44,357 nt of DNA from Prolixibacteraceae bacterium. Its GTDB lineage: Bacteria; Bacteroidota; Bacteroidia; Bacteroidales; Prolixibacteraceae. The translations under genes and the position numbers were made by a program. The DNA lies in assembly GCA_003506435.1 (NCBI GenBank), contig DOAQ01000005.1, positions 1 to 44,357 of the forward strand, in the 5' to 3' direction. The notes beneath the pieces are model-generated. The model made no database searches, was not told the origin of the DNA, and saw only the letters and a program-made list of their open reading frames with translations. Position 1 is the first letter of the stretch. Each line of letters starts with the position of its first letter. Shown here one piece after another: positions 25,136-35,022 of this stretch.

Positions 25136-26053
25136 ATGAAAACACAACTTATTTCAAAATTATTGACTGGCTTATTACTTACATTCTCCTTCGGCGTATT
25201 TAATTCTCAGGCAGGAAACAAACAGAAAAATTTACCTCATGTGTTGGTCATTGGTATTGACGGGTTGGGCGCTCATGGCATTGGCATGGCAAAAACTCCC
25301 AATCTGGATGAACTGATGAAAAACGGTTCCTATTCACTTGCGGCCAGAACTGTTGTTCCAAGTAGCAGCGGCCCCGCCTGGAGCTCAATGATTACCGGCA
25401 CAACAGTTGAACGGCACGGGATCGGCAACAACGAGTGGACCGTGGACCATAAAATATTGGAACCGGTATTCAAAGGTGAATTCAACATGTTTCCGACCAT
25501 TTTTGGTGAAACCCGGAAACATCTTCCGCAAGCAACAATCGGGGTTGTCTATCATTGGGGAGCTTTTGGCAATTTCGTTGAAAAGGGAGTTTGCGATTTA
25601 AGTATTCCCTGCAATTCAGAAAGTGCTGCAACCCAGAAAGCCTGCGATTTTCTGGCAGAGAAACGCCCGCATTTCACATTTGTCCATCTCGATTTGGTCG
25701 ATCATGGCGGGCATCACGGCGGTTACCGTTCGGATGAATACGTAAAGTCGGTGGAGAAAGCAGATAGCTTGGTTGGCGTATTTACCAGGAAACTAAAAGA
25801 GTTGGAAATGCTTGACAAAACAGTGATTTTCATCCTTTCAGATCATGGAGGATTAGAAAAAAAGCACGGCGGTATTACTCCTGATGAAATGATTGTCCCA
25901 TTTATCATTTCCGGGAAAGGAGTCAAAAAAGGGTACGAAATGAAACGCCCGGTTTTTACATACGATCTGGTTCCGACCATTGCCTGGTTGTTTGGTTTTC
26001 AGTTGAACGAATGGGTTACTGGCAAACCGCTGGTGGATGCTTTTGCAAAATAA
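25136..26053 (+). CDS. Exported AP-superfamily phosphodiesterase (NPP-like)
   Basis: This encodes 305 residues from the ATG at 25136, with a signal peptide to about residue 27 (NSQAG). The metal ligand is D42 (VIGIDGLG). The nucleophile region PSSSGPAWSSMITG (75-88) has serine where many nucleotide pyrophosphatases use threonine. Later metal motifs are LVDHGGHHGGY and LSDHGG, with a final His in KHGG. The family cleaves phosphodiester or phosphomonoester bonds outside the cytoplasm. The protein is short for NPP members and appears minimal. It is the second phosphoesterase in a row in this locus. Confidence 0.88.
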   Translation: MKTQLISKLLTGLLLTFSFGVFNSQAGNKQKNLPHVLVIGIDGLGAHGIGMAKTPNLDELMKNGSYSLAARTVVPSSSGPAWSSMITGTTVERHGIGNNEWTVDHKILEPVFKGEFNMFPTIFGETRKHLPQATIGVVYHWGAFGNFVEKGVCDLSIPCNSESAATQKACDFLAEKRPHFTFVHLDLVDHGGHHGGYRSDEYVKSVEKADSLVGVFTRKLKELEMLDKTVIFILSDHGGLEKKHGGITPDEMIVPFIISGKGVKKGYEMKRPVFTYDLVPTIAWLFGFQLNEWVTGKPLVDAFAK

Positions 26054-26093
26054 TATTGAAAACCGGATCATGTTAAAATTAGTTTGCAGTAGT

Positions 26094-26101
26094 TACCTTT
26101 G
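26094..26101 (+). promoter_or_regulatory. Candidate internal -7 box TACCTTTG
   Basis: A TAnnTTTG match lies in the 170-bp gap between the phosphodiesterase gene and the next enzyme gene. It would allow separate expression of the downstream genes. No convincing -33 was found. Confidence 0.3.
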
Positions 26102-26223
26102 CTTATTGATTTGGATTCTGGAACAGAAAGCATTGTAAAGGGGACACAATTGGAGGAATTATCTGTGCGGATGGAAAAATTGGAATCAAAAGTTTTCAAA
26201 TACATAAAAATCAAGGACTAAAA

Positions 26224-27180
26224 ATGAAAAATTTATTCTCCGTTCTTAGTTGTAGTTGCCTGTTGCTTCTCATGTTTGTGACATCTGCCTATCCTCAGAA
26301 ACCGGTACTTATTAAACTACCTTTTGCTTTTTCCGATGTAGGCCGTACCCCGATGGAAAATACTCCATTCGTTTTTGACTCCCGGCTACTGATTGTTGCG
26401 AACAACCGCCCCGGAGGCGCTGATGCCAAGGGGAAAGATGCCTACCTGTATATCGACGACCTGCAAACCGGTAAGGAAGTCACCCGCTTCGGGCAGGGGC
26501 ATTCGTTTGTTTCAGCATATATGAACGGCAATGAGTTGAACGTTTTTGCCCTCGAATTTTCCGATTTCGGACGGGTGATGAATTCCACAGGGATTGACCG
26601 GCTGGTTACCACCGACCTGAAAAACTGGAAAACCGAAAAGGTAATTCTTCCTGAAGGAGACGAACATCTTTTTAATTCTTCGGTGTGCCGCGACGATAAA
26701 GGGTTTATGATGGCTTACGAATCGGATAAACCGGTACAGTTTTGCTTCAAATTTGCCCGCTCGGCCGATTTGTCGAGATGGGAGAAAATCCCCGGATTGG
26801 TATTTACCGGAGAAAAACACGAATATTCAGCTTGTCCGCTTATCCGCTATTTTGCCCCATATTACTATGTCATTTACCTCCATGCCCCGATGAAAGGGCA
26901 CAATGGCTGGATTTCGTATATGGCAAGGTCAAAAGATTTGGAAACCTGGGAATTAAGTCCATACAATCCCATTCTTGAAGCAACTGCTGGTGAAGGCAAA
27001 AACAACTCTGATGTTGACATCCTCGAATACGAGGGGAAAACGTATCTTTATTATGCCACCGGCGATCAGGAAACCTGGGGAACAGTCCGTGTAGCTATGT
27101 TTGACGGAACAGAGAAAGCTTTTTTTGAAAGTCATTTTCCGAAAACAGTGAAGCTTACCAATGTTTCTGCAAAGCAATAA
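26224..27180 (+). CDS. Five-bladed beta-propeller glycosidase-like protein
   Basis: This 318-residue exported protein (signal peptide about 1-24, ending SAYPQ) has repeated strand motifs typical of the GH43/GH32/GH117-type propeller: DLKNWKTEKV, SADLSRWEKI and KDLETWELSPYNP mark successive blades. NSDVDILEYEGKTYLYYATGDQ (about 265-285) resembles the conserved last blade with an acidic pair. Such proteins hydrolyse terminal sugars, often arabinose, galactose or anhydro-sugars, from decorated glycans. The family could not be fixed by eye. It ends 10 bp before the GH95-like gene and the two are probably coupled. Confidence 0.65.
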   Translation: MKNLFSVLSCSCLLLLMFVTSAYPQKPVLIKLPFAFSDVGRTPMENTPFVFDSRLLIVANNRPGGADAKGKDAYLYIDDLQTGKEVTRFGQGHSFVSAYMNGNELNVFALEFSDFGRVMNSTGIDRLVTTDLKNWKTEKVILPEGDEHLFNSSVCRDDKGFMMAYESDKPVQFCFKFARSADLSRWEKIPGLVFTGEKHEYSACPLIRYFAPYYYVIYLHAPMKGHNGWISYMARSKDLETWELSPYNPILEATAGEGKNNSDVDILEYEGKTYLYYATGDQETWGTVRVAMFDGTEKAFFESHFPKTVKLTNVSAKQ

Positions 27181-27190
27181 ATCGCTCATT

Positions 27191-29845
27191 ATGAAGAAAC
27201 TTCAAATCACACTGTTTTTTGTATTCTGTTTTTGCAGTTGTCTATGTGCTTTTTCTCAACAATCATTGGAAGAGAAAAGCATCCAATCGGCTTTCAACCC
27301 TTCGTCTGTCCAATGGGATATTTCCTGGCCCGGGCGGGTTTCGCAATACGACTTGGCCTACCTTAGTCCGCCCATAGATCCATTGCAGGGTATCCCGCTG
27401 GGAAACGGTGAAATCGGGGTTTTGTTCTGGTGCGAGGACTCGAAAATTATCGCGGTGGTCAACAAAAGTGATTTGTGGGACGATGCCCCATTTGGTCCGT
27501 TCCGCAACTGGAGCGGAAAAGAAGAAGATTACAGTACTACGCAGCGACATGCCTGCCGGATTGTTATCGATTTCAAATTTCCGGTTTTTAGCACTTTGTA
27601 CCTTTCCGATTTTAAGGCGAAACTTAATTTGGCCGATGCTTCGTTAAGCCTGGAAGCTGCCAGCCCGTTTGGTAAAGTCAGACTGAAAGCATTTGTTGAC
27701 CACGAAACCGGAACATTGTTTTATGATCTGGGAAGTGACCTGAATGAAGACATTCCGCTCGAAGTTGCTGTTGAACGGTTCGGGTCGCGGACTTATTCGC
27801 ACTGGTACAGCCAGATCAACCGGGATGCGTCCATTGGGTTGTCAGGGACAGAAGCCATAGCAGACAATACCGGAGCTTTCATCACCCAAAAATTGTCGTC
27901 CGGCACATTTGCCGCCGGTGGCAGTGTGATTCAGAATAGTGGATTAACTGTGGATTATGTCCGCGAACATTCAAAATGTGCGGCAATCCGGTTATCAGGA
28001 AGCCGCCAAAAGAATGCACAACTTGCGTTTGCAGTTACTTCGCCAATCGGGAATGATCCGGTTTCGGAAGTAAAAAACACACTCTCATCGGCCAAAGAGA
28101 AAGGCATTGAAACTTTTCAAAAATCCAATGCCGAAACCTGGAAATTGATCTGGAACCGGTCGTTCATGGATTACGGCGACGGTTACCTGAGCAACCTCTG
28201 GTACCTGACCATGTATTATGCCAATGCTTCGCAGGGGGGCAAATACCCCGGACGTTTCAATAACGGCCTTTGGAGTTGGAGCCACGATGTGCAGAACTGG
28301 AACTTTTATTTCCACTGGAACCAGCAGCAATTGTGCTGGCCGCTGAATGCTGCGGGGTTTCACGAGTTGGCCAATTCGTACCTTGACTTCAGGTTTAACT
28401 CATTGCCCCAGGCAAAAAAAGATGCGAAAGAAATTTTTCATGCCGATGGCGCTTTTATATCGGATGTGACCGACCGCCGGGGGTACAATTCATCGGGTGA
28501 AAATGAAAACCACACCCCGGTGGCAGAGATTGCCCTCGATTTCTGGCGGCAATATCAGTACGCCGGCGATAAAATTTTCCTGAAAGAAAAAGCCTTCCCA
28601 TTCATTTTGGAAGCTTCCCGTTTTTTTGAATCTCTTTTGGAAAAAGAACCCGACGGATTGTACCATGCTAAAGAAGGCACCGGGTATGAAGGCTGGATCA
28701 AGCTGAAAGACGGACTGACCGAACTTGCTTATTCACGCGCCTTGTTCTCAACAGCATTGGAAGCAATAAAAATCACCGGAAGCAATTTGCCGGAAGCTGC
28801 CAAATGGAAAGAAATACTGGATCATCTGGCGCCGCTTCCGACAGTACAAGCCGGAGAAAATACAATTTCAGCAGAGAATACAGGTTTTAAGCTGAATACA
28901 GGTTTCTTCAAAGGGGAAAGATGTCCGGCTGACCAGATTTTTGCAGCAGGCTGGGGCATCAAAGAAAACAAAATGCTGACAGTCTTTAATCCGGTCGAAG
29001 ATTCAACGATCAATAACGGCTTAAAATTACTGGACGGCATCTTTCCAACGGTTCCGTCCTCACCGGTTTTTCCATCGGGATTGATTGGGTTGAATCAAAA
29101 AGGTACTGAACAGTTCAACCAAATGAAAACTACCGCTCTTTTATACGGTTCGGAAGGTACCGGCTGGGACCCCATTCCAATAGTTCTGGCACGGCTGGGG
29201 TTAGCCAGCGAGTTGGCTGCTGACCTGGCACGTTTCCCCGGAAGATGGCAAATCTACTGCAACGGATGGGGCCACTGGGGCTTGGAAGGCGAGATAAATA
29301 AAGATGCTGAATGGTTTTTCAGGACCAATATGGTCAGGGATGTGGCAGCGCCAAAAGCAGAGAAAATACCTTTGTCGATGTGGCCGTTCCGCCACATGTC
29401 GATGGAATCAATGTCGGTGCTGGCAACCGCCATGAACGAATCGTTGCTCCAAAGTTACGACGGTACCTTGCGGGTCTTTCCGGCATTTCCGGACAATAAA
29501 AGCGGACGGTTTACGCTTCATGCCGAAGGAGGTTTTGTGGTTTCTTCGGAAATTAAATCCGGGAAAGTGCAGTGGATTTGCATCAAAAGTTTGTTGGGAA
29601 ATCCCTGTAAGTTACAGTTGCCGTGGAACAAGGCTTTTTATCAATCAAACCGGAAGAAAAAGGGACAAGAGGTTCGTGGTGAAATCACAGAAATAAAAAC
29701 GAAAACAGGTGAAGTAATCATGATCCTTCCGGAAAAACAAAATATGGATACATGGTCGGTAATCACTGAAAAACCGGAACCAAACGAAAAAGTCAAATAC
29801 CACTCTTCCGGGAAAACGCAATTGGGGCTTCCACGGAAGTTTTAA
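27191..29845 (+). CDS. GH95-like glycoside hydrolase with DUF5703-like N-domain
   Basis: This encodes 884 residues from the ATG of MKKLQ; an earlier frame at 27161 overlaps the upstream gene. After a signal peptide (to about residue 23), an N-terminal beta-domain with IPLGNGEIGVLFWCED resembles the GH95/DUF5703 type. The (alpha/alpha)6 part carries YPGRFNNGLWSW, WNFYFHWNQQQLCWPLNAA (about 370-390) and NENHTPVAEIALDFW (about 439-453). A C-terminal beta-region follows. GH95 members are inverting alpha-L-fucosidases or alpha-L-galactosidases. The match is divergent, so the substrate is open. It may remove fucosyl or galactosyl side groups before mannose release. Confidence 0.72.
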   Translation: MKKLQITLFFVFCFCSCLCAFSQQSLEEKSIQSAFNPSSVQWDISWPGRVSQYDLAYLSPPIDPLQGIPLGNGEIGVLFWCEDSKIIAVVNKSDLWDDAPFGPFRNWSGKEEDYSTTQRHACRIVIDFKFPVFSTLYLSDFKAKLNLADASLSLEAASPFGKVRLKAFVDHETGTLFYDLGSDLNEDIPLEVAVERFGSRTYSHWYSQINRDASIGLSGTEAIADNTGAFITQKLSSGTFAAGGSVIQNSGLTVDYVREHSKCAAIRLSGSRQKNAQLAFAVTSPIGNDPVSEVKNTLSSAKEKGIETFQKSNAETWKLIWNRSFMDYGDGYLSNLWYLTMYYANASQGGKYPGRFNNGLWSWSHDVQNWNFYFHWNQQQLCWPLNAAGFHELANSYLDFRFNSLPQAKKDAKEIFHADGAFISDVTDRRGYNSSGENENHTPVAEIALDFWRQYQYAGDKIFLKEKAFPFILEASRFFESLLEKEPDGLYHAKEGTGYEGWIKLKDGLTELAYSRALFSTALEAIKITGSNLPEAAKWKEILDHLAPLPTVQAGENTISAENTGFKLNTGFFKGERCPADQIFAAGWGIKENKMLTVFNPVEDSTINNGLKLLDGIFPTVPSSPVFPSGLIGLNQKGTEQFNQMKTTALLYGSEGTGWDPIPIVLARLGLASELAADLARFPGRWQIYCNGWGHWGLEGEINKDAEWFFRTNMVRDVAAPKAEKIPLSMWPFRHMSMESMSVLATAMNESLLQSYDGTLRVFPAFPDNKSGRFTLHAEGGFVVSSEIKSGKVQWICIKSLLGNPCKLQLPWNKAFYQSNRKKKGQEVRGEITEIKTKTGEVIMILPEKQNMDTWSVITEKPEPNEKVKYHSSGKTQLGLPRKF

Positions 29846-29882
29846 CAAGAACCAATTTAAAAACTAACTAAACCAAACAAAA

Positions 29883-31976
29883 ATGAATAAAATACTCGGT
29901 ACTATTTTCATACTCTTGCTTTTGGGGTGTACCCAGGTAGCTAATAAACATGAAGATTTGGCAAAGACCGGCAGCGCATCGGATATGAAAGTTGAAAAAT
30001 CTTTCGTTTCTTTCCGTATCGGAGTTCCCTTGTGGATTTCAGAAACACGTTGCAACGAGCTTTTCGATCTGTTCGACAAGTACAAAGGTGTTACTGATGA
30101 AATTACTTTTTTCACATCAGAAACACATGCCCCGCTTCCACTGGAGACTATCAAAGAACGGACTGCCATTTTGAAGGAACGAATGGAACAAGTGCGGAAA
30201 CGGGGATATAAAACCGGCATCAACATTCTGACCACCATCGGTCACCACAACGAAAACCTCGACAACTCGCTGAAAGGGGATTATACACCAATGACCAATA
30301 TTGACGGCGCGGTTTGTAACGGCTCTTTTTGTCCGAATGACGAACATATACGGGAATATGTCCGGGATATTTATCAATTCACGACCAACGCAAATCCCGA
30401 TTATATCTGGATTGACGATGACATCCGGTTTGGACACATGCCTATTGGACAGGGTTGTTTTTGCGACAACTGCCTGAAGATTTTCGAGAAAGAAACCGGC
30501 ATTAAATACACGAGAGAGAGCTTGAGAAAAGCGTTCAATGAAGGTTTGGCAGAGGAAAAACTAAAAATCAGGGAAGCATGGCTGCAACACAACCGGAATA
30601 CGATTTCTTATCTGTTCGAATTGATCGAGAAAACAGTGCATGAAATCAACCCGACCATGCCGCTTGGGTTTATGACCGGTGACCGCTTTTTCGAAGGGTA
30701 TGATTTCGATAACTGGGCCAAAGTTCTGGCCGGCCCCAACCATGTCCCGGTGATGTGGCGCCCTGGTGGTGGTTTTTACAACGACAATATTCCCGGAGAT
30801 CTGGCTGGAAAATCGCATGACATTGGACGGCAGGTTTCCGTATTGCCCGAAGAAGTGGTTTCCATCCAATCCGAAATTGAAAATTTTCCATACCAACGAT
30901 TGAAAAAAGCGGCCAATATTGTTGTGTTGGAAGCCTGTTCGCACATTGCTGCCGGATGCACCGGAGCTGCTTTTAATGTGCTTTCGATGTACGACGAACC
31001 GCTGGACGAATACGAACCGCTGGTTGCCAAACTTCAGGAAACACGGCCATTTTTTGATATGATGGCGAAATCATTGGGGCGTTCTCCAATCACAGGGATT
31101 CAGACTTTCTGGAACAAAAGCAGTTACATCACAGGCAAACTGGACAACGGGAACTGGACAAGTTCGGGCAACCCGGTCGTCAGCCATGAGTTTTACGAAA
31201 TCGGGTTACCAATATGCTATTCAAACGAACATTCAGCAGTAACTATTCTTGGGAAAGACAACATTTTTGCACTGCCTAAAGATGAAATACAGAAAATATT
31301 ATCCGGTGGTGTTTATATGGATGCCCCAACCTTACAGCAACTGAATGATATGGGGTTTGGCGAGCTCACTGGGTTCGAAGTGACGGGTTCGGAAACCAAA
31401 GACCGGATCGAAAAGTTCACCAACCATCCATTGAACGGGGATTTTGCCGGACGTGAACGCGACAACCGTCAATCGTTCTGGAATTCCCCGGCTTACACGC
31501 TCAGGAAAACCAATGTAAACGCTCAGGCACTTACCAGTCTGATTGACTACACAGGGAAACAAGTTTCGGATTGTACGATGGGCATATTTGAAAATAAACT
31601 GGGCGGGCGTATATGCGTAGCTGGTTATTATCCGTGGACGTTCATGGAAAACCTTTCGAAAAGTTCACAGGCGAAATCTGTTTTTCGCTGGCTTTCAAAA
31701 GACACATTGCCCGGATATATTGCTTCATTTCAGAAGATAAACCTTTGGATTCGTGAACCACAAGACGAAAAGATCGCACTGGCATTCACCAACTCATCCT
31801 TTGACGCTGTCGAAAATATGACCCTTATGCTGCGGACAGAAAATACGACAATAAAATTGTACGATATGGAATGTAAAGAAACCACCATCCGGTCTTCAGG
31901 GTCAGATGGGCTTTATCAGAAATTTGTCATTTCGGAAGTTGATCCGTGGCAAATGAGGCTGGTGGTTAGCGAATAA
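29883..31976 (+). CDS. TIM-barrel lipoprotein, putative glycoside hydrolase
   Basis: This 697-residue lipoprotein has a clear lipobox (LLLLGC, Cys16). Residues about 45-330 have the alternating strand/helix pattern of a TIM barrel with YIWIDDDIRFGH (about 175-184), a possible metal site FCDNC (193-197) and the strand HVPVMWRPGGGF. A central region resembles the Rossmann-like middle domain of GH42-type enzymes (AVTILGKDNIFALP, GGVYMDAPTLQ), and a beta-rich C-terminus follows. The build suggests a GH42-clan or related hydrolase, but no family assignment is safe. Its place among GH95-like and DUF5107 genes supports a role in glycan attack. Confidence 0.6.
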   Translation: MNKILGTIFILLLLGCTQVANKHEDLAKTGSASDMKVEKSFVSFRIGVPLWISETRCNELFDLFDKYKGVTDEITFFTSETHAPLPLETIKERTAILKERMEQVRKRGYKTGINILTTIGHHNENLDNSLKGDYTPMTNIDGAVCNGSFCPNDEHIREYVRDIYQFTTNANPDYIWIDDDIRFGHMPIGQGCFCDNCLKIFEKETGIKYTRESLRKAFNEGLAEEKLKIREAWLQHNRNTISYLFELIEKTVHEINPTMPLGFMTGDRFFEGYDFDNWAKVLAGPNHVPVMWRPGGGFYNDNIPGDLAGKSHDIGRQVSVLPEEVVSIQSEIENFPYQRLKKAANIVVLEACSHIAAGCTGAAFNVLSMYDEPLDEYEPLVAKLQETRPFFDMMAKSLGRSPITGIQTFWNKSSYITGKLDNGNWTSSGNPVVSHEFYEIGLPICYSNEHSAVTILGKDNIFALPKDEIQKILSGGVYMDAPTLQQLNDMGFGELTGFEVTGSETKDRIEKFTNHPLNGDFAGRERDNRQSFWNSPAYTLRKTNVNAQALTSLIDYTGKQVSDCTMGIFENKLGGRICVAGYYPWTFMENLSKSSQAKSVFRWLSKDTLPGYIASFQKINLWIREPQDEKIALAFTNSSFDAVENMTLMLRTENTTIKLYDMECKETTIRSSGSDGLYQKFVISEVDPWQMRLVVSE

Positions 31977-32189
31977 ACAGAACAGAATCGTAAAATTTTG
32001 CAATAAGGATATTTATAAACAGCACAAGAAGGGCATGGGAATGCCGGCTGTTGTCTCGTCGGTGAAAATCTCTGTACGGTGATGCTTAAAAACGATTGCA
32101 TTCAACTAGACATAGGGATAATCTCAATTATATATTATCGGTGATTTTAACAGGTAAATATTGTCCTTTCGGCATAAAAATATTCAACC

Positions 32190-35015
32190 ATGATAAAAAG
32201 AAATTTACTATTGGCATCTTTATTTGTATCCCAAATACTTATAGCCCAAAATGCTTCCATAACAATAGAAAACAGGAACATACTGACCTATCCTTACAGC
32301 GATCCGAACCCAGTTCCGGTTTTGGCTGATCGGAAGGATGAGATCTATCCCTATCATTCGTTTAATGGATACAGTCCGACTGGGCAGATGCAAAAATGGG
32401 AAGTCATAAAACTCGAAAACGATTATATCGAAGTGTATGTACTTCCTTCCAATGGGGGCAAAGTTTGGGGAGCCATTGAAAAATCAACCGGTAAGGAATT
32501 TATTTACCGGAACGAGGTGTTGAAATTCAGGAATATATCCATGCGCGGGCCGTGGACTTCCGGCGGTATCGAGTTTAATTTTGGAATTATCGGGCACAGT
32601 CCGTCTACTTGTGTGCCGGTAGATTATAAAACAGTTGAAAATGCAGATGGCAGTGTGAGTTGTTTTGTTGGAAACCTGGATTTGCCATCCCGCACAAAGT
32701 GGACGGTTGAGATCAGGCTTCCGAAAGACAAAGCATATTTTGAGACCCGCGCGATGTGGAATAATCCAACCCCGCTGCCTCAGTCGTATTATAACTGGAT
32801 GACCGCGGCTGCTGTTGTTACCGATGACCTTGAATTCTTCTATCCCGGAAACCAGAAAATGGGACACGGAGGCGAAGTTGGCTCATGGCCATACAACCAG
32901 AAAGGGCGACACATTTCTCTTTACAAGGAAAACAATTTCGAATCCAACAAATCGTACCATGTTGTTGGAGAGTATAACGATTTTATGGGTGGATATTACC
33001 ATCGGTCAGGGTTCGGCTTTGGGCACTGGGCTTTTTACGACAATATGCCCGGGCATAAACTTTGGCTGTGGTCGCTGGCGCGTGACGGAGGTATCTGGGA
33101 AGACCTTCTTACCGATACCGATGGCCAATACATGGAATTTCAGGCCGGACGAATGTTTAACCAGTATGGCGGTACATCTGCGTTTAAAACTCCGATCTCA
33201 CAGGTTCCGTTTTCTCCCGGCCTTACCGACCAATGGACAGAAATCTGGTTCCCGGTTAAAGAAATTGGCGGGATCATGGATGTTTCGCCCATGGGAGTGT
33301 TGAATGTTAAACCTGAAAAAGGGAAACTTCAGGTTGGCATTAATGCCCTGGCTTTTGCAAAAGGAAAGGTGGTCATAAAATCTGACGGTAAGGTTATCTA
33401 TACTGAGGATAAGGAATTTAAACCCATGGAGGTTTATCAGACTTCGGTTCCACTGGGGACGAATGCGGACTATGAAGTAGTCGTGGAAGGAATGGACCTG
33501 CAATACAGTCCAGTCAAAAGAGAGTTGATCAAGCGTCCATTTGTGTCCTCCATACCAACGAATATCACCACCGCAAGCTCTCTTTACCAGGAGGGAATGG
33601 AATTAAAAGAAAGCAGGAAATACAAGCAGGCAAAAGATATCTTCATTAAATGCCTGCAGAAAGACCCGCTTTACCTGGATGCAATGGTGCCCTTATCCGA
33701 AATGTATTACCGAAGGATGGAGTACGATTCTGCCTTGTATTATACCAATAACGTACTTCAACTGGACACCTATCATCCGGCAGCCAATTACTTTGCCGGG
33801 ATCACTTACCAGGCAAAAAGCGACCTAACCGATGCCCTTGAAGCGTTGGGCTGGGCTGCCCGTTCGCCCGAATACCGCTCAACGGCGTATGCACAAATGT
33901 CAGCCATTCAATTACAACTTGGCAAGAATAATCTTGCTGAACACTACGCCAGCCTTGCACTTAATTTCAACCGTAATAATTTGAATGCGCTGAAAGTATT
34001 GGCAATCCTTTACCGAAAATCGGGTGAGGTGGCTCTTGCTGATAAAACTGTTGAAACAATTAACGCCCTTGATCCGCTGAACCATTTTGCGGACTTTGAG
34101 CGGAATCTTTTGCATCCTTCTCCTGAAAATTATCTTCGTTTTACCTCTTCCATAATCAACGAAATGCCTTATCAGACTTACCTTGAACTGGCTTTGGACT
34201 ATTACAATTTAGGTCTGAAAAACGAGGCATTGCAGGTAATGGATAAAGCTCCGGCGCATCCCCTGGTTACCTTGTGGAACGCCTTTCTCAAAGACGATTC
34301 ATCATTACTGAATGAAATAACAGAAGCATCTGCAGCTTTTGTATTCCCCTACCGGACGGAGACAGTTTCTGCCCTTAAGTGGGCCCTTTCAAAGAACAGT
34401 CATTGGAAGTTCAAATACTATCTGGCTTTGAATTATGCAGCAATTCAGCGTGACGAAGATGCTATCCGGTTATTCCAATCCTGCGGACAAGAGCCGGATT
34501 ATGCCCCATTTTATTTGACCCGTGCTGCTTTATTGAAGACAATTAATGAAAAGCAAGAACTCGTAGATTTGCAGACCGCACAAAAGCTGGTGCCTGACGA
34601 TTGGCGAACCCTGAATAAGTTGATTGAATATTACGAAGTCCGCCGGGACCATCAAATGGCACTGACCCTTTCATCAACTGCATACAAGAAACACAAGAAT
34701 AATTTCACTCTCGGGCTTCAATATGCAACAGCACTTATGAACAACGGACAATATGCCAATAGTCTCAAAACACTTGAAGGCATGACCATTTTGCCTTTTG
34801 AAGGGTCCAGCCAGGGACGGGTCGTTTTCGAACAAGCGTGCCTGTTTTTATCCATTGACCTGATCCAAAAGAAGCGGTACGGGGAAGCCATCAAAATGAT
34901 TGAAAAATCGAAAGAGTGGCCTGAAAAACTGGGCGTAGGAAAACCTTATGAATTCGACACCCGGATGCAGGACTACCTTCTAATTTACTGTCTTAAAAAA
35001 CTGAACAGGGCTTGA
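32190..35015 (+). CDS. DUF5107/TPR protein, C-terminus lost by frameshift
   Basis: This 941-residue exported protein (signal peptide 1-20, ending LIAQ) has an N-terminal beta-sandwich DUF5107-like domain (about 25-340: VYVLPSNGGKVWGAIEKSTG, MRGPWTSGGIEFNFGIIGHSP). Many TPR repeats follow from about 465 onward (YKQAKDIFIKCLQKDPLYLDAM). DUF5107/TPR proteins are frequent in Bacteroidota glycan loci and are suspected carbohydrate-active enzymes. The frame stops at 35015 after KKLNRA, and the natural continuation lies in the next frame (35023-35301). One extra G in GGG at 35008-35010 would explain it. The intact protein would have about 1036 residues. Confidence 0.82.
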   Translation: MIKRNLLLASLFVSQILIAQNASITIENRNILTYPYSDPNPVPVLADRKDEIYPYHSFNGYSPTGQMQKWEVIKLENDYIEVYVLPSNGGKVWGAIEKSTGKEFIYRNEVLKFRNISMRGPWTSGGIEFNFGIIGHSPSTCVPVDYKTVENADGSVSCFVGNLDLPSRTKWTVEIRLPKDKAYFETRAMWNNPTPLPQSYYNWMTAAAVVTDDLEFFYPGNQKMGHGGEVGSWPYNQKGRHISLYKENNFESNKSYHVVGEYNDFMGGYYHRSGFGFGHWAFYDNMPGHKLWLWSLARDGGIWEDLLTDTDGQYMEFQAGRMFNQYGGTSAFKTPISQVPFSPGLTDQWTEIWFPVKEIGGIMDVSPMGVLNVKPEKGKLQVGINALAFAKGKVVIKSDGKVIYTEDKEFKPMEVYQTSVPLGTNADYEVVVEGMDLQYSPVKRELIKRPFVSSIPTNITTASSLYQEGMELKESRKYKQAKDIFIKCLQKDPLYLDAMVPLSEMYYRRMEYDSALYYTNNVLQLDTYHPAANYFAGITYQAKSDLTDALEALGWAARSPEYRSTAYAQMSAIQLQLGKNNLAEHYASLALNFNRNNLNALKVLAILYRKSGEVALADKTVETINALDPLNHFADFERNLLHPSPENYLRFTSSIINEMPYQTYLELALDYYNLGLKNEALQVMDKAPAHPLVTLWNAFLKDDSSLLNEITEASAAFVFPYRTETVSALKWALSKNSHWKFKYYLALNYAAIQRDEDAIRLFQSCGQEPDYAPFYLTRAALLKTINEKQELVDLQTAQKLVPDDWRTLNKLIEYYEVRRDHQMALTLSSTAYKKHKNNFTLGLQYATALMNNGQYANSLKTLEGMTILPFEGSSQGRVVFEQACLFLSIDLIQKKRYGEAIKMIEKSKEWPEKLGVGKPYEFDTRMQDYLLIYCLKKLNRA

Positions 35016-35022
35016 AACCGCG

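Noticed and set aside
26171..26221. A 16-codon frame before the propeller gene
   Set aside because: It is too short and featureless, with no ribosome-binding site or coupling that would support it.
31977..32189. Possible RNA element in the 213-bp gap (GGCAT-GGGA-ATGCC hairpin)
   Set aside because: The stem is only five base pairs and nothing around it fits a known riboswitch or terminator.
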